From Psoroptes ovis (taxonomy: Eukaryota > Arthropoda > Arachnida > Sarcoptiformes > Psoroptidae), in assembly GCA_002943765.1 (NCBI GenBank), contig PQWQ01000003.1:1984001-2048000 (forward strand): a stretch of DNA of 64,000 nt, read 5' to 3'. Both the position numbers and the translations under genes were made by a program. Below the pieces are notes generated by a model. The model was not told the origin of the DNA. It worked only from the letters and a program-made list of their open reading frames with translations, and made no database searches. Positions within the stretch are counted from its first letter, which is position 1, and each line of letters starts with the position of its first letter. This document shows, piece by piece, positions 49,027 through 60,947 of the stretch.

Positions 49027-51909
49027 ATGCCTACAACAAGATCCCAAAGTAGTGCTGAAACAAGTGCCGAATCGACAATGGATTTAATGATGAAGACTAT
49101 GTCTCTACAATCGTTCAACAATCCCGACGTCGATAGATTTACGGGTATGAATTTTAGATTATGGCGAAAGCAAGTAATAAGATGGGCTGAATCGTGTGGA
49201 TGTGATGAACTACTATCCGTGGCTGAAAATGCTGTTAACGACGACAACAGAGTTCATCTAAAACAATTGAAAAATCGTATCCTTCGACTGTTGGCACCCG
49301 AAATTCAAGACGCCGTAGATGAAATAGATCTTCCGAGTAAGCTGATGAAAGAGTTGGAAATTCGATTCGATAAATCTCCCAAGTTCATCAAGGGCAGAAT
49401 TCACGAAGAATTAATCAGTCTAAAAATGCAACCAAATGAAAATCTCGATATATATCTGTGTCGATTTGATGCCAAACGAAAAGAAGCTATTAAAGAAGGT
49501 GTCAATTTGGATGAAGAAATTATTGTGTATTTACTATTGAAATCCTTGCCTAGTGAATATGATAAAATTGTAGAAGAAATTTTTGCAACAAGTGAATCTT
49601 CAGCCAAATTGATCGACGTGAAAAGCAAATTGCGTGATAAAATCAAAAGCAATAAAAATTCAAATGACCTTCAACACGCTTTTAAAACTGAAAAACGTGG
49701 TATTGATAAGAAAAAGTGCTTTGAATGTGGCAAGCAAGGTCACGTATCTAAAACATGCCCTGAAAAACGAAGAAAAGTCAAAAGAACAAACAACCGTCGT
49801 TTTAACAAAAACAACAAGTACAACAAACAGCATGATAAAAATGTGTCCTTCGCAGGTCAAACAATCGATGATAATAGTAACCTTGAAACCAACGAAAGTA
49901 GTGAAGACGAAAACGTGGCCCTAGCAACAAGCAAAGAACCTTTCTGCTCATCAACCGACTGGTACATTGACAGTGCCTCATCTGGACACTTTGTTAACAA
50001 CGAAAAATGGCTTGAAAATTACCGAAAATGTGATTCAATGGTATCAACAGCAAATGGCGAATCTTGTGCAATCTCATCAGTAGGTGATGTGAAATTCTCA
50101 ACCGATTGTGGCACTAAAGTTGGTCTTAAGAATGTCGAATACGTACCATCTTTCAGTAAAAATCTTCTATCAGTACCAGTTTCGTGTGATCGCGGCAACA
50201 TCGTCATCTTCCACAAATCATCGTGCACATTTTTAAATGAGAAAAATTGCAATCTTAGTTATGATAAATCTTCTGTCAACTTAGTTGTACCCCGAAAAGG
50301 AAATTCTTATGTTTTGAAAGCCAATAAAAATTCTTCTGAAGAGTATAACAGTGTTTGTGCTTTATCTGCTAATTCTACACCATGGCATCAGCGCCTGGGT
50401 CATCCTGGTAAAGAAAAGATGATAAATAAAGAGCTAAATGACCTGATCCAGAAGGGTGTCTATAGTGTTGTGGATCAGCCATCGAAACGACCCCTATCAA
50501 CAAAATGGATCTTGAAAAAGAAAAGTGATGGCCGCTACAAAGCGAGATTGGTCGTTAGAGGATTCGAACAGAATCAATCATCCAGCACATATGCCCCGAC
50601 TCTTCATATGTCATCACTAAAAACAATGTTGTCAATCGCCCTCACCAAAAAGATGACCATCAAACAACTTGATATTAGCACTGCCTTTCTAAATTCAAAT
50701 TTGGAAAGTAGCATCTTTGTCAAGCCTCCACCGGGTGTTGGTGATAAGTATTGGAAACTGAACAAGGCACTTTACGGGCTGAAAGAGGCCCCTAAAGCAT
50801 GGTATTACACTCTACGAAACTTCCTAGTTAATGATCTCAGCTTGAACTGCTCCTTAGTCGATCCGTGTCTCTTTTATTCAGACAAAATAATGTTGGCAGT
50901 CTACGTGGACGATATCATCATTGCTGGAGAAAGTCCATCAATCGTCAACAAGATGTATGAGAAATTGAAAGGAAAGTTCGAGGTTCATGATTACCAAGAC
51001 TGTGGTAAATATTTAGGTCTCAACATCGTTACCAACAAAGACTGCATCACAATCGATCAAATTGGATATATCAAAGAAATGCTGGCGCAATTCAACATGT
51101 CTGATTGTAATCCTACTATTGCTCCTATGGATAATTTTGACGATTTCTCCTCGTGTGAAATAGATGCAAGTCTGCCTGTCAGGGAAATCCTGGGCTCATT
51201 GAATTTCATTGCGACTAGAACACGTCCCGACATTGCAGTGTGTGTTTCACACCTTGGTAAGTATGCAAGTAAACCGTCTGAAGCTTTATGGAAAGCATCC
51301 AAAAGAGTATTGCGCTACCTGAAGGGAACAATCGATATCAAACTAACGATAAGACCAGTTAGTAATTGGACGATCAACACTTACACCGATGCCAGTTTCA
51401 GAACTGACGCTGATCAACATGCAAACAGTGGCTTAATGGTTATGATCGATAAGAATCCAGTATGCTGGGGATCGAGAAAACAACATCGTCTGGCCCATTC
51501 GACATGCGAAGCCGAGTTGACAGCTGCTCTTGAAGGTTGGAAATGTGCACAGCCGATACGGCAACTCCTTGGCGAACTCGGTATCGAAAGCAGAATCAAA
51601 TTATTGGTGGACAGTTCGGCTGCAAAGGCAATCCTGGAAAACAACGCATTCAAACGATCGCGATACTTTGATTATGATCAAAAGTTATTAGTTTCGAAAT
51701 TGAATAACGAAAAACATATTATTCTTGGCAAAGTATCATCGGCGGATCAATTGGCGGACGCATTGACAAAGCCGTTACCATCCTGTAAACTTAAATCGTT
51801 TCTGGAACGAACCCTTGGCCAGAAGGGTGTGTTGGAGAATAGCCAAGCGTTCTCACGTACAATACTCTATGGACAGCCCAAAGCTGTCCCAGCGCGCATG
51901 CGCACATAA
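49027..51909 (+). CDS. Copia-type Gag-protease-RT-RNase H polyprotein without integrase
   Basis: An open frame of 960 aa with no stop or frameshift. Gag occupies ~1-225 and ends with a zinc knuckle CFECGKQGHVSKTC (CX2CX4HX4C, ~231-244) and a basic tail. The aspartic protease site is DSASSGHF (~314-321). A GAG-pre-integrase HxxxH-type start (WHQRLGHPGKEKM, ~452-464) is followed at once by the reverse transcriptase N-terminus (NKELNDLI...STKWILKKK), so the zinc-binding and DDE core of integrase are absent. RT continues KARLVVRGFEQ, QLDISTAFLN, LYGLKEAPKAWY and YVDD (~624). RNase H has TDASF (~786), CEAELTAA and DSSAAKA. The last ~27 codons lie in the 3' LTR. The start Met (MPTTRSQ) follows a ~110-base leader after the primer site. 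Confidence 0.93.
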   Translation: MPTTRSQSSAETSAESTMDLMMKTMSLQSFNNPDVDRFTGMNFRLWRKQVIRWAESCGCDELLSVAENAVNDDNRVHLKQLKNRILRLLAPEIQDAVDEIDLPSKLMKELEIRFDKSPKFIKGRIHEELISLKMQPNENLDIYLCRFDAKRKEAIKEGVNLDEEIIVYLLLKSLPSEYDKIVEEIFATSESSAKLIDVKSKLRDKIKSNKNSNDLQHAFKTEKRGIDKKKCFECGKQGHVSKTCPEKRRKVKRTNNRRFNKNNKYNKQHDKNVSFAGQTIDDNSNLETNESSEDENVALATSKEPFCSSTDWYIDSASSGHFVNNEKWLENYRKCDSMVSTANGESCAISSVGDVKFSTDCGTKVGLKNVEYVPSFSKNLLSVPVSCDRGNIVIFHKSSCTFLNEKNCNLSYDKSSVNLVVPRKGNSYVLKANKNSSEEYNSVCALSANSTPWHQRLGHPGKEKMINKELNDLIQKGVYSVVDQPSKRPLSTKWILKKKSDGRYKARLVVRGFEQNQSSSTYAPTLHMSSLKTMLSIALTKKMTIKQLDISTAFLNSNLESSIFVKPPPGVGDKYWKLNKALYGLKEAPKAWYYTLRNFLVNDLSLNCSLVDPCLFYSDKIMLAVYVDDIIIAGESPSIVNKMYEKLKGKFEVHDYQDCGKYLGLNIVTNKDCITIDQIGYIKEMLAQFNMSDCNPTIAPMDNFDDFSSCEIDASLPVREILGSLNFIATRTRPDIAVCVSHLGKYASKPSEALWKASKRVLRYLKGTIDIKLTIRPVSNWTINTYTDASFRTDADQHANSGLMVMIDKNPVCWGSRKQHRLAHSTCEAELTAALEGWKCAQPIRQLLGELGIESRIKLLVDSSAAKAILENNAFKRSRYFDYDQKLLVSKLNNEKHIILGKVSSADQLADALTKPLPSCKLKSFLERTLGQKGVLENSQAFSRTILYGQPKAVPARMRT
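51821..51829 (+). other. Polypurine tract
   Basis: AGAAGGGTG lies immediately before the 3' LTR, a short purine-rich stretch in the expected plus-strand primer position. Confidence 0.6.
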
Positions 51910-51979
51910 ATATCTTTGTAAATATTTCTGTATATAAACACATGTTCATTTCATAATAAAATCACTGTTCATTCCGACA
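51830..51979 (+). repeat. 3' LTR
   Basis: 150 bp identical to the 5' LTR and followed by the CTGGT target duplication. The polyprotein stop codon lies inside it (51907-51909). Confidence 0.97.
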
Positions 51980-51984
51980 CTGGT

Positions 51985-53384
51985 TACATTATTTATTATC
52001 AAGTCTCATGACTACAGGTTTTATTTATTTATTTGAATCATTTTATTATTTAAATGTTGATTTTCGAAGAGATTGACCGGAAACCATGACTCCATTGTTA
52101 CCAAAAATGTGCGACAGTTTTGTGATTTATTATTCTTCATTATTTACCATTCTATCATCATCATTGTTATTCTATTATTTAATCAAAATAAAATTCAATC
52201 ATGATCAACAAAAGAACAAAAACGTGCTTGGAAATTATGTATTGTTGTTTCCATCATCATTTTTCAAATTTAATTCAGTTTTTTCTCTAAAAATTTTAAA
52301 TTCATTCATTCATTCATAATTTTCAAAAATGTTTCAACTTGGTCAAGTGTAAAGGAGTGGCCTTTGATTTGTTTGTTGTATGACCACTATCTCGCAAAAA
52401 CCTCAACAAAAAGCTGAACATCAATGCAATTAATTGTTGATTAAATTCATTATTCAAGCAAAGTATGAAATGCTGGACATTCCGATACATAGATATATAT
52501 GGGAATAACAAGAGAAGAGAAAACAAAAAGAGCAAAAGAATTTATTTATATGGTCCAATTGTGTGGAGATATGGCTGTTGATTATGTAAAATCAAATAAA
52601 ATGAATGAATAGAGATGATAACGAAGATAATGATGGTAAAATCAAATGTAAAACAAGGTAAATTTAAATTTCAGAGAAGCATTAAAAAGCCTGTTCTCTT
52701 CTTGTTTTTCCTATGTTTCACTTATAATTTTCTCTTTTTCTGCAGGTATAAAGGTAGCTATTTCAAATATTAATATCATCAGTATCTGTAAATTATTATG
52801 TGTAAATAATAATAATAACAATAATCATAACAAACAAACAAAACATGTAGCCTCATAACTAAAAATAATAATGAAAATCAAATGTCAGTTATTTACGATA
52901 CAACAAAAATATTAGACATTCTTTGTAGCCATAGCATCAGTGAAACATCATTACTGATTGTTATCCATCAATTCTGATGGTTTATTTTCATGTTTTAAAT
53001 TTTTTTGTTTTGAAATCTCTCATCAAATGTTTAGTTATTTTTGAAAAAAATAAAAAATAAGCAAATACCAAAACATTATACCTGTGTTTTTGTTTATGTG
53101 AATATGTGCATAAAAAATTTCATATTTCGTTTATAATTTGGCTGTATCCATGAACAGTTATCGGCACGATTATCCTTTGATCACCGAATACGATTGTTGA
53201 TTCAACAAAATGAAACTAAATTTTTACCATGAATTTTGAAATTCTTGAAACGAAATGATTGTCAATTGAATTATGACTTTTTTGTTTCAATCAGCCATAA
53301 TTGATTTTAAATGAAATTCAATTTTATCGATGTTTGAATTTTTTTATCGAATAAAAACAAGTAAAATATTTTTCAAAACATTAA
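51985..53384. other. Intergenic region upstream of the TRAF-like gene
   Basis: AT-rich, with no gene seen; presumably holds the promoter of the gene at 53385. Confidence 0.5.
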
Positions 53385-55201
53385 ATGGAAACACTACGAG
53401 GTATAATACCGACAATATCGACCGAAACTGTTGAATTCACTAAAAATATTCCACAAAAATGGAAATGTGATAAATGTGGTGTCATAACCGGTACATTATG
53501 GCGTTCAAGTCCAATCATTACAAATGGTCATGGTCATCATGTACCATCAATGAATGGTACATCAAATATTTTGATGAATGGATTCACCAACGCCACATCA
53601 TCATCATCGATTCCATCAACAACAAATGCTACCAATAATGCTACACCATCATCAATGTTTTGTATTCATCGATTTTGTGGCCAATGTTTAGATACGATAT
53701 TTATTGGTGTTCAAACTGTTGGTAAATGTCCATTAGATTCGATAATGATTTATAAAAAACAGGTATGTGGTGATTTATTATCATTATTTCTTTTTGCTAT
53801 AATAATATATCATTAAATTATAAATTATGATTAGAAAATTTCTAAATTAATAATTGTATTCAATGTTATCTCAAAACAAAAGAATTATAAACCTTGACCT
53901 ATTTGCAGTCATTGTTCTAGTTTTCATTTTACCCATTATGATGACTATTGCCATTATCATCAGTTTTGATCTTAAACTTTTTTTTCTCGCCTAAATCTAG
54001 TATTGATCATCCTATGATTGATGATGATGGTTAGAAAATTTTTTTATTTATATCTTTCCATTTCCAAAAAGGGTTAAAGAACTTAATTTTTTCTATTTTT
54101 TGATTATAATTACTTTTTTTTAACCCTTATAAATGAAACGAAACGAATCAATCAACCGAATTCATCATAAATATTACTGATTTATATTTTTAAATCAATA
54201 GATGATCGAAAGCATCACAAATGTTGATAGCATTTTAACACAAAATGTATATTGTACACATAAAGCAAGAGGATGTCGTAAAGTATTATTATTATCGGAT
54301 TTAGAGGTAAGTTTCAATCGTGAAAAATATTTTGATCCAAATAAATTTCAATAATATTATCCGAATTAGAATCATCTAAAATCATGTCTCTATGGTCTAG
54401 TACATTGTCCATTAAAATGTGGACAAGGTGTTACGATAAAATCGCTGCCGATACATATGGCAACTGAATGTCCAAGACGCGCGGTATCATGTATTTATTG
54501 TGAAGAAGATATTGTATTAGAATCAAAATCAGAGCATGAAAATCAATGTCCAAAAAAACCAGTCATTTGTAATTATTGTAAAAATAAAACATTATTACGC
54601 GGTGAATTGAAAGAACATTTAGAGAAATGTGAATTGAAGCCAAGAAATTGTCGATTAATACCATTAGGTTGTAAATTTTCGGTATGTGATTTTTGTTTGA
54701 GAAAAATTTATTCACAAATTAATTAATTATCATTGTGAAAACAAAAAGGGAACACAAACCGAAGTTGAACGCCATGAAAAAGATTGGACAACACATATGG
54801 ACATATTTGTCAAGCATATATTACAAACAGGTACGATCACTACACAAGATAAACTGCCAAGAAATCGTTTAGGTGATGTTATAAATATTGTTAAAAATTT
54901 AAATGCCGAAAATGCTGAATTAATGGATCGTGTCAATGAATTATCATTGAAAGTTGAACAATTAGAGGAAACAAATCGTCATTTAAATGAACGAATAATC
55001 AAATATGAAACAGTACAAAAAGCAGATATGGCATCTATTCGTACGGTAATCGAATTGATGCGTAAAGAAATTGAGGTAAATTGATTTTTGGATTCATTAA
55101 TTTGGATCAAAAATGAATAAATTTCTCCTTATTTAATTTTACAGAATTTCAAAATAGAATTCAATCGAACACGTGAAGATGATGAAGAATCAGAAGTTTG
55201 A
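53385..55201 (+). CDS. TRAF-like RING and TRAF-zinc-finger protein lacking MATH
   Basis: Predicted E3 ligase-type signalling adaptor. Five exons (53385-53762, 54202-54306, 54370-54681, 54749-55075, 55145-55201), all phase 0, give 392 aa. The RING has ligands Cys28, Cys31, Cys93, His95, Cys98, Cys101, Cys115 and Asp118 (CPLD, a TRAF6-type ending). The Cys31-Cys93 gap holds a ~50-residue Ser/Thr/Asn insert, unlike usual RINGs. TRAF-type zinc fingers follow at ~142-265 (HLKSCLYGLVHCPLKCG, HMATECPRRAVSC, HENQCPKKPVICNYC, HLEKCELKPRNC). A coiled coil lies at ~300-375 (VINIVKNLNAENAELMDRVNEL). The protein stops after REDDEESEV with no MATH domain, and the next gene follows without one. TRAF6-like or another TRAF-related protein is likely; exact orthology is unclear. 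Confidence 0.85.
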
Positions 55202-56083
55202 TCAATCCTAAATTATTTTAAATTCAACTTGAGCATTTAAGCATTTAATTGTTTGTTCATCTAGTCAATCTATTTATAATCATTATTATTATGGCAAAAA
55301 TTTCGATTAAATTATTACCGAAAAGAAAAAGATATGAATTTGATAATTATTTTAAATTTTGTCATTGAAAATTAATACATTTTGTTTAAATTAATGAATA
55401 TTATTATTGAATATTTAATTCAAATAACAAGATGGATATTTACCATTTGATTTTATTTGTCTTTTGACTGATAATGATTTTCAATCAATTTGTATCGGAT
55501 TTTAGTTTCAGCGCGCCTTTAATTTTTGCGGCCTTGCAATTTTTTTTCGTTTGTTTTCTTCTTTCAATGCCATCTTTGGTAATCATCAAATCAATGTGTG
55601 AGTGTGTATGTACTTATGTTTCAAAGAATTATGAAATCATGGAATGCCAAAAGAAAAATTTCAATGTTCCAACAAAAAACATCTGTCAGTTTTTTTTGAA
55701 AATTTTTTCAAATTTCATTTTCACATCTGCGGTTTGTAAAATAAAAAAATTGAATTTTATTTTTCTTTATATAAAAAATAAAACAAAAGAAAATTTTAAA
55801 ATTGAATTTTTGTCTGAAAGTTTTTCTTTTAGGTCAAAATTATGATGATCCAATTTTTCAGAGAGAAATAATTAAAAACTTTCCGGGAAAAAATTTTGCC
55901 GGAAAATTTTTTTTGCCACGTCCTTTTTGAATTGACCATGCTTCATTTCAGCTGATTGAATGAATGAAGGAAAAAAATTAAAATTTTCCATAAATTGACG
56001 TGGCTATAAAATTTAAATTTTTAAACATTGATTTGAACAGAAATTGATCAAATTCGTTTGGTTTGTTCTCCGAAAAGATAAAA
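55202..56083. other. Intergenic region upstream of coatomer delta
   Basis: Holds the 3' end of the TRAF-like gene and the coatomer delta promoter. A GCGCGCC cluster near 55511 is notable in AT-rich DNA. The plus-strand frame at 55474-55845 is hydrophobic and unsupported. Confidence 0.5.
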
Positions 56084-58282
56084 ATGGTAAGAATTTGTTC
56101 TCGTTGAATAAAATGAATTATAAATTAATTATTCAAAATTTTCATAGGTTCTGTTAGCGAGTGCAGTAATTTCAAAACAAAATGGTAAAATTTTATTATC
56201 GAGACAATTCGTTGAAATGTCTCGATCCCGTATTGAAGGTGTTTTGACAGCATTCTCTAAGTTGATTACAAAAGATAAACAGCATACATTCATCGAAACG
56301 GATACCGTAAATTTTTTTTAAATCATTCTAATTTATTTTTGGAGTTTAATCGTCTTATTTTTTGAAGGTTCGATATGTATATCAAGCATTAATGGATAAA
56401 TTATATTGTGTATTGATAACGACGAAAACATCAAATATTCTTGAAGATTTAGAAACATTACGTCTATTTGTGCGTGTTATAAATGAATATACAATCACCA
56501 GTAAAAATCATTCCGATGAACAAGCAATTTTAGATAATGCATTCACATTGATATTTGCATTCGATGAAATTGTTGCATTAGGTTATCGTGAAAATGTAAA
56601 CATGTCACAAGTTCGCACTTTCATTGAAATGGATTCAAATGAAGAACGTGTATTTGAAGCTGTACGCAAAACACAAGAACGTGAAGCCAAGCAAAAAATG
56701 CGTGAAAAAGCTAAAGAATTAAGCCGCTTACAGCGTACACAACAAAATGAAAGAATGAATAAAATGTCAGGTATCGGAAGCGGTAGTGGGGTCGGTGGAG
56801 GCATTTCATCAAATCCAACATCATATTCTGGTATTAGTTCAACATCATTCGATAATTATGATAGTAGCAAAAATATTAGCAGCAACATTTCAAGTAAACC
56901 ACAAAAACCAAAAGTAAGATGTTCAAAGGTTCAATTAGAATTCGCATCAATTCTTTTTTATTCTTATCAAGGGACCATCAAAAGCGTTGAAATTGGGATC
57001 TAAAAATCAAAATATATTTTCAAATGAAGAACAATTGAAAACTGAATTAAAAGAAGAAGCAAAACCGGTGGCTACAAAACAAACTGCACAAGAACAAGTA
57101 CATTTGAGTATTGAAGAAAAATTGAATATTGAAATTTCACGTGATGGTGCCGTGCATTCTTCCGAATTGACCGGTGTATTACATGTGCTAATACATGATG
57201 AAAAATTCTGTCGTGTCAAATTTTTAATTGATTGTGAAGATTCTGAGAATGTTCAAATTCAAGTAAATAATTTCAGAGTATTTTTAATGAATAAATTAAT
57301 TTTCTCTCCATTTTCAAAATAAAGAGCCATCCAAATGTAGATAAAGAATTATTCCGACAACATGGATTAATAACATTAAAACAAAAAGCATTTCCATTAA
57401 ATTCAAGCGTTGGTGTATTGAAATATCGTCGCACAAGTCAAACAGGAGATGAATGGCCGCCATTGATTATAAATTGTTGGCCAAATGGAAATAATTGTAA
57501 CTTGGAATTAATAATTAACAAACCATTGACTGAATTATCTATATCAATTCCGTGAGTAATGACAATGATTGATTACTTTTCTTCAAATATTATGCAATTT
57601 CAATATGTGAAAATAATTATAATAATTATTTTCGACACGTTTTCATATCTAAAAATTCATTCAGGTGTCCTTCTCAGCCTACCGTTAATGAATGTAGTGA
57701 AGGTGATTATTCATTTAAACGTGGTTTTCTTGTATGGGATATATCAATGATATCACCTGAAAGCAAAACTGCAACTATTGATTTTGATCTTCCATCATCA
57801 TCAGCAACAAATGGTGAAGATTTTTTTCCAATCAATTGTATATTTAATTCAACACAAAATTTGGCGGGACTAATTGTAAGTTTTTCATTCATTACTTTCA
57901 TTTGTTCATTTGTATTTGTTGATTCAATGAATAATAATGATAATTTTTGAATGCATCAACGAAATAGAATACAAATTTCAAGTAGCGTTAATCATCATTA
58001 AATCATTGCACCTGTTCGCTATTGTTGCATTTTTATTTGTGAATTCATTCAAAATTTTTCATTGATTGATTTATTTGAACAAATTAATTTACATTCATTA
58101 TTAACATTATTAATCGATTCTCATTAAACTTATGAATAATTATTATTTTTTGTTACAAAATTCTACTAATCTTATAAATTTTTCCCTTGATTTAGATTAA
58201 AGAAGTTTTAGACGATGAAATTGAAGATATTAAATGGAGTTTTGAATCAAAATTGAATGTAGAAAGATATGAAATTGTTTGA
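56084..58282 (+). CDS. ARCN1: Coatomer subunit delta (delta-COP, ARCN1)
   Basis: Subunit of the COPI coat that retrieves cargo from Golgi to ER. Seven exons: 56084-56086 (the ATG alone), 56148-56306, 56368-56913, 56972-57262, 57325-57551, 57665-57875 and 58196-58282; about 507 aa against ~511 in human. The longin domain begins VLLASAVISKQNGKILLSRQFVEM, with RYVYQALMDKLYCVLITTK and NILEDLETLRLF. The helical segment has ALGYRENVNMSQVRTFIEMDS and EREAKQKMREKAKEL, then a Gly/Ser linker and GPSKALKLGSK. The C-terminal mu-homology domain includes LNIEISRDGAVHS, SHPNVDKELF, FPLNSSVGVLKYR and a final YEIV. Every family block is present, so the gene is intact. The one-codon first exon is supported by the ATG|GTAAGA donor and by V2 matching the family's second residue. 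Confidence 0.95.
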
Positions 58283-60947
58283 ACAAACACAAAATAGCAG
58301 CAACAACGACGATGATGACGACTTGAAATTTTAAAAAAATTATGAAAAATTTCTCCTAGAAAAAATTTCCAAAATGTTTAAATCACAAATTCAACATCCT
58401 ACAGCCAAATAGCAAATATGAACGAATGAATGAATAAATAAATAAATCAATGAATTTAAAATATTTGTAACAAACAAACAAGCAAAAATACACTAGAGAA
58501 TTGATAAATAATTTCATTTTATGTTGTCTTCTATCGTCTATGATATATTTCAAAAAAGAACAAACAAGCTTGCAATCATCAAATAGTATCATTATTTTAA
58601 TGATTTTCTCCGGAAAAAAAGCAAAATAGATATATTATGGAAACATTTATGAATTCATCCCTAATTTTGCCCGTTATCGAATCAAATATTAATTTTTTAT
58701 GATTTTTAAAAGAATATTTTTTACCATGAAATGAAATGATTTGAATGAAATAAATGATTAAAAAGTTTGATAAACTTGAATGATTACTTGAAATGGATCA
58801 AATTCAAATTGAATATTATCATATCTTTTATTATTTTTTTATTTGAAAATTCAAAGTTCAATGAAATGAAGAAAATAAAGATTCATTTATTCGAAGATCA
58901 TTCATTTAATCTTAGATCATGATGATGATAATAAGAACAAGACGAATGAAATGAATGAATGAAAAAAAAATTATTTGAAAATTCAAATCACATATTAATG
59001 TGAAAGAATATGATGATCGAAAAATACATTTGAATGCAACCAACCAGAATGTGATCATATAGAAGCGTTTTTTTTTTTTTGAATACAGAATATTCAATCT
59101 GGTAGCAGCGATTTCGCTACTTTTTTCACCATTCTGTTTATATTTTTTGCTAGAATCACAAATATATGGTCTCAAACATCGATAATATAAACTCAAACAG
59201 AATATGTTTAGAAATGTAGAGTCTTTGAGCATCGGTGATTAGTTTTAGCAAATATTACAAAGAGAACTAGTGGCCGAATTGACTGTTTTATTACGGAATA
59301 TTCATTCGTATATAAATTCATTCGTACAAATTCGGCGGATGCATATATATTGCCGAAATATTGGAGGATATTTTCGGCAAAATGATAATGGCGCATACGT
59401 AAAATGAATAGATGAAATAAGAAAAAAAATGAAATTGAATTTCATAGTTTGTCATAGTTTTCATAGTTTGCTTCAATCCAATTTGCTTCGAGCAACCATT
59501 CGTTTTTTATATCTTCATAGATTTACAAATTGAAGATTACCAGCATCTATTCATAATAGTTCTACATTGTTTTTAACATTGTTGTATTGTACTGTTATTT
59601 CACAAAACATAAATTTATAACGATTCATTTGCCGCAGAATCGTACAGAATTTTGATTGTTTAGTTTTTTTTCCTATTCTCACTATTATAATCATTCATTT
59701 ATTATATGTTGGTCGATTGTAACATCAAACATTGGTTCACATTGTTTCGGTCAAAATCTAACCATTTTTCTTCAGTGGCTGTGAACTGTGAGTGTATCCG
59801 TGTGAACATCAGTGCTTCGGCAATTCTATACACCACCACCACCAACGACAACAATAACAATAACAACAACAACTTCTAATATTAAATAATGATATCGAAA
59901 ACATCATCAGTAACCTACTTTTTTTCGTTTTCATTCGCTAAAGAATGAAAATCATAATAACAGCATTTACATTATATTATAATATCATTAATAATATTAT
60001 GATTGTTGTATACACAATCGTGTGCCCCAGTTATTCTTGATTTGGATCGCTATCATACATGATCATACAATATCATCATGATCATCATCACCATCGACGA
60101 ATCAATCAAAATGTATTTTTAAAAGTTTTTTTTTTCAAAAATCTTTTCTTATATTTTTTGAATGAAAAATAGAACTATTTTTTCAAAGATGTGTTGATTG
60201 TCCACCAGAATATCTTTTGTTTTCTTTTTATTTTTCTTCTTTTATTTTCTCCATCGATCGATCATTTCCAAGCAGATGTATTCTTGCTTTTACCATGATT
60301 TTACCACTATGATGATGATGATGATGATGATTATCAAAATCATTCGGCAAATATTCATCTCATTGAATAGTTAATACATATTACATAATTTATTTTTCTA
60401 CACAATTTCATTCTCTCATCAAGACAATTATCATTTGATTCAATAATAATAATAATAATAGAAACAGATTCATTGATTTTTGTATATTCATAATTTAAGT
60501 ATTTTAAACATCGTGCTGATCATAATAATGAAAAAATCTTGAATAAAATTGAATTTAATTCAATTATTTCTTCATCTATTCTTCATTAATCTTGTCTCTT
60601 TTTCTTACATACACAGACACACACACACACACATTCACATCATAAATCAATCAATCATTTTTCCATTTTTTTATTTTATTTATTCCATTATATTAATCTA
60701 AAATTTATTTCATTACAAAAAATTCTATTCCATTTTGAAAATATGTTTATGCGATTCTCAAATTTTTTAAATTAATGCTCAAACATAAAAATATCATCAT
60801 CATCATGCATAAGTTATTGTTGTCATTGTAATTTTTTTATCGTTTAAATATAATCAATTTTGAATTACGATTCTTCATTTTAATGAAAGAATAAATTTAT
60901 GATTGATCATTCATTGATTGATTAAAAAAAAATCAAAATACTCATAA
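58283..60947. other. Intergenic region upstream of Homer
   Basis: Contains the coatomer delta 3' end and the putative Homer promoter and leader. TTCAGTGGC near 59772 resembles an arthropod initiator. Microsatellites: ATG repeats near 60308-60330 and a CA run near 60614-60632. The minus-strand frame at 59208-59396 is not credible. Confidence 0.5.

Larger units (their letters stand above)
48766..51979 (+). mobile_element. Young Ty1/Copia-type LTR retrotransposon lacking integrase
   Basis: A 3214-bp element flanked by a perfect 5-bp target duplication, CTGGT (48761-48765 and 51980-51984). Two 150-bp LTRs (TG...CA) are identical by eye. A primer binding site follows the 5' LTR directly, and a purine-rich tract precedes the 3' LTR. 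One uninterrupted frame encodes Gag, protease, reverse transcriptase and RNase H. The usual integrase core is missing, so the element is ~1.3-2 kb shorter than a typical Copia element. Identical LTRs indicate recent insertion, which must have relied on integrase supplied by another copy. Its base composition is visibly richer in G+C than the flanks. Confidence 0.96.

Noticed and set aside
55474..55845. 123-aa plus-strand frame upstream of delta-COP
   Set aside because: Phe/Lys-rich, no recognisable domain, and no splice or start support.
59208..59396. 62-aa minus-strand frame upstream of Homer
   Set aside because: No domain, no splice context and no coding-like composition.
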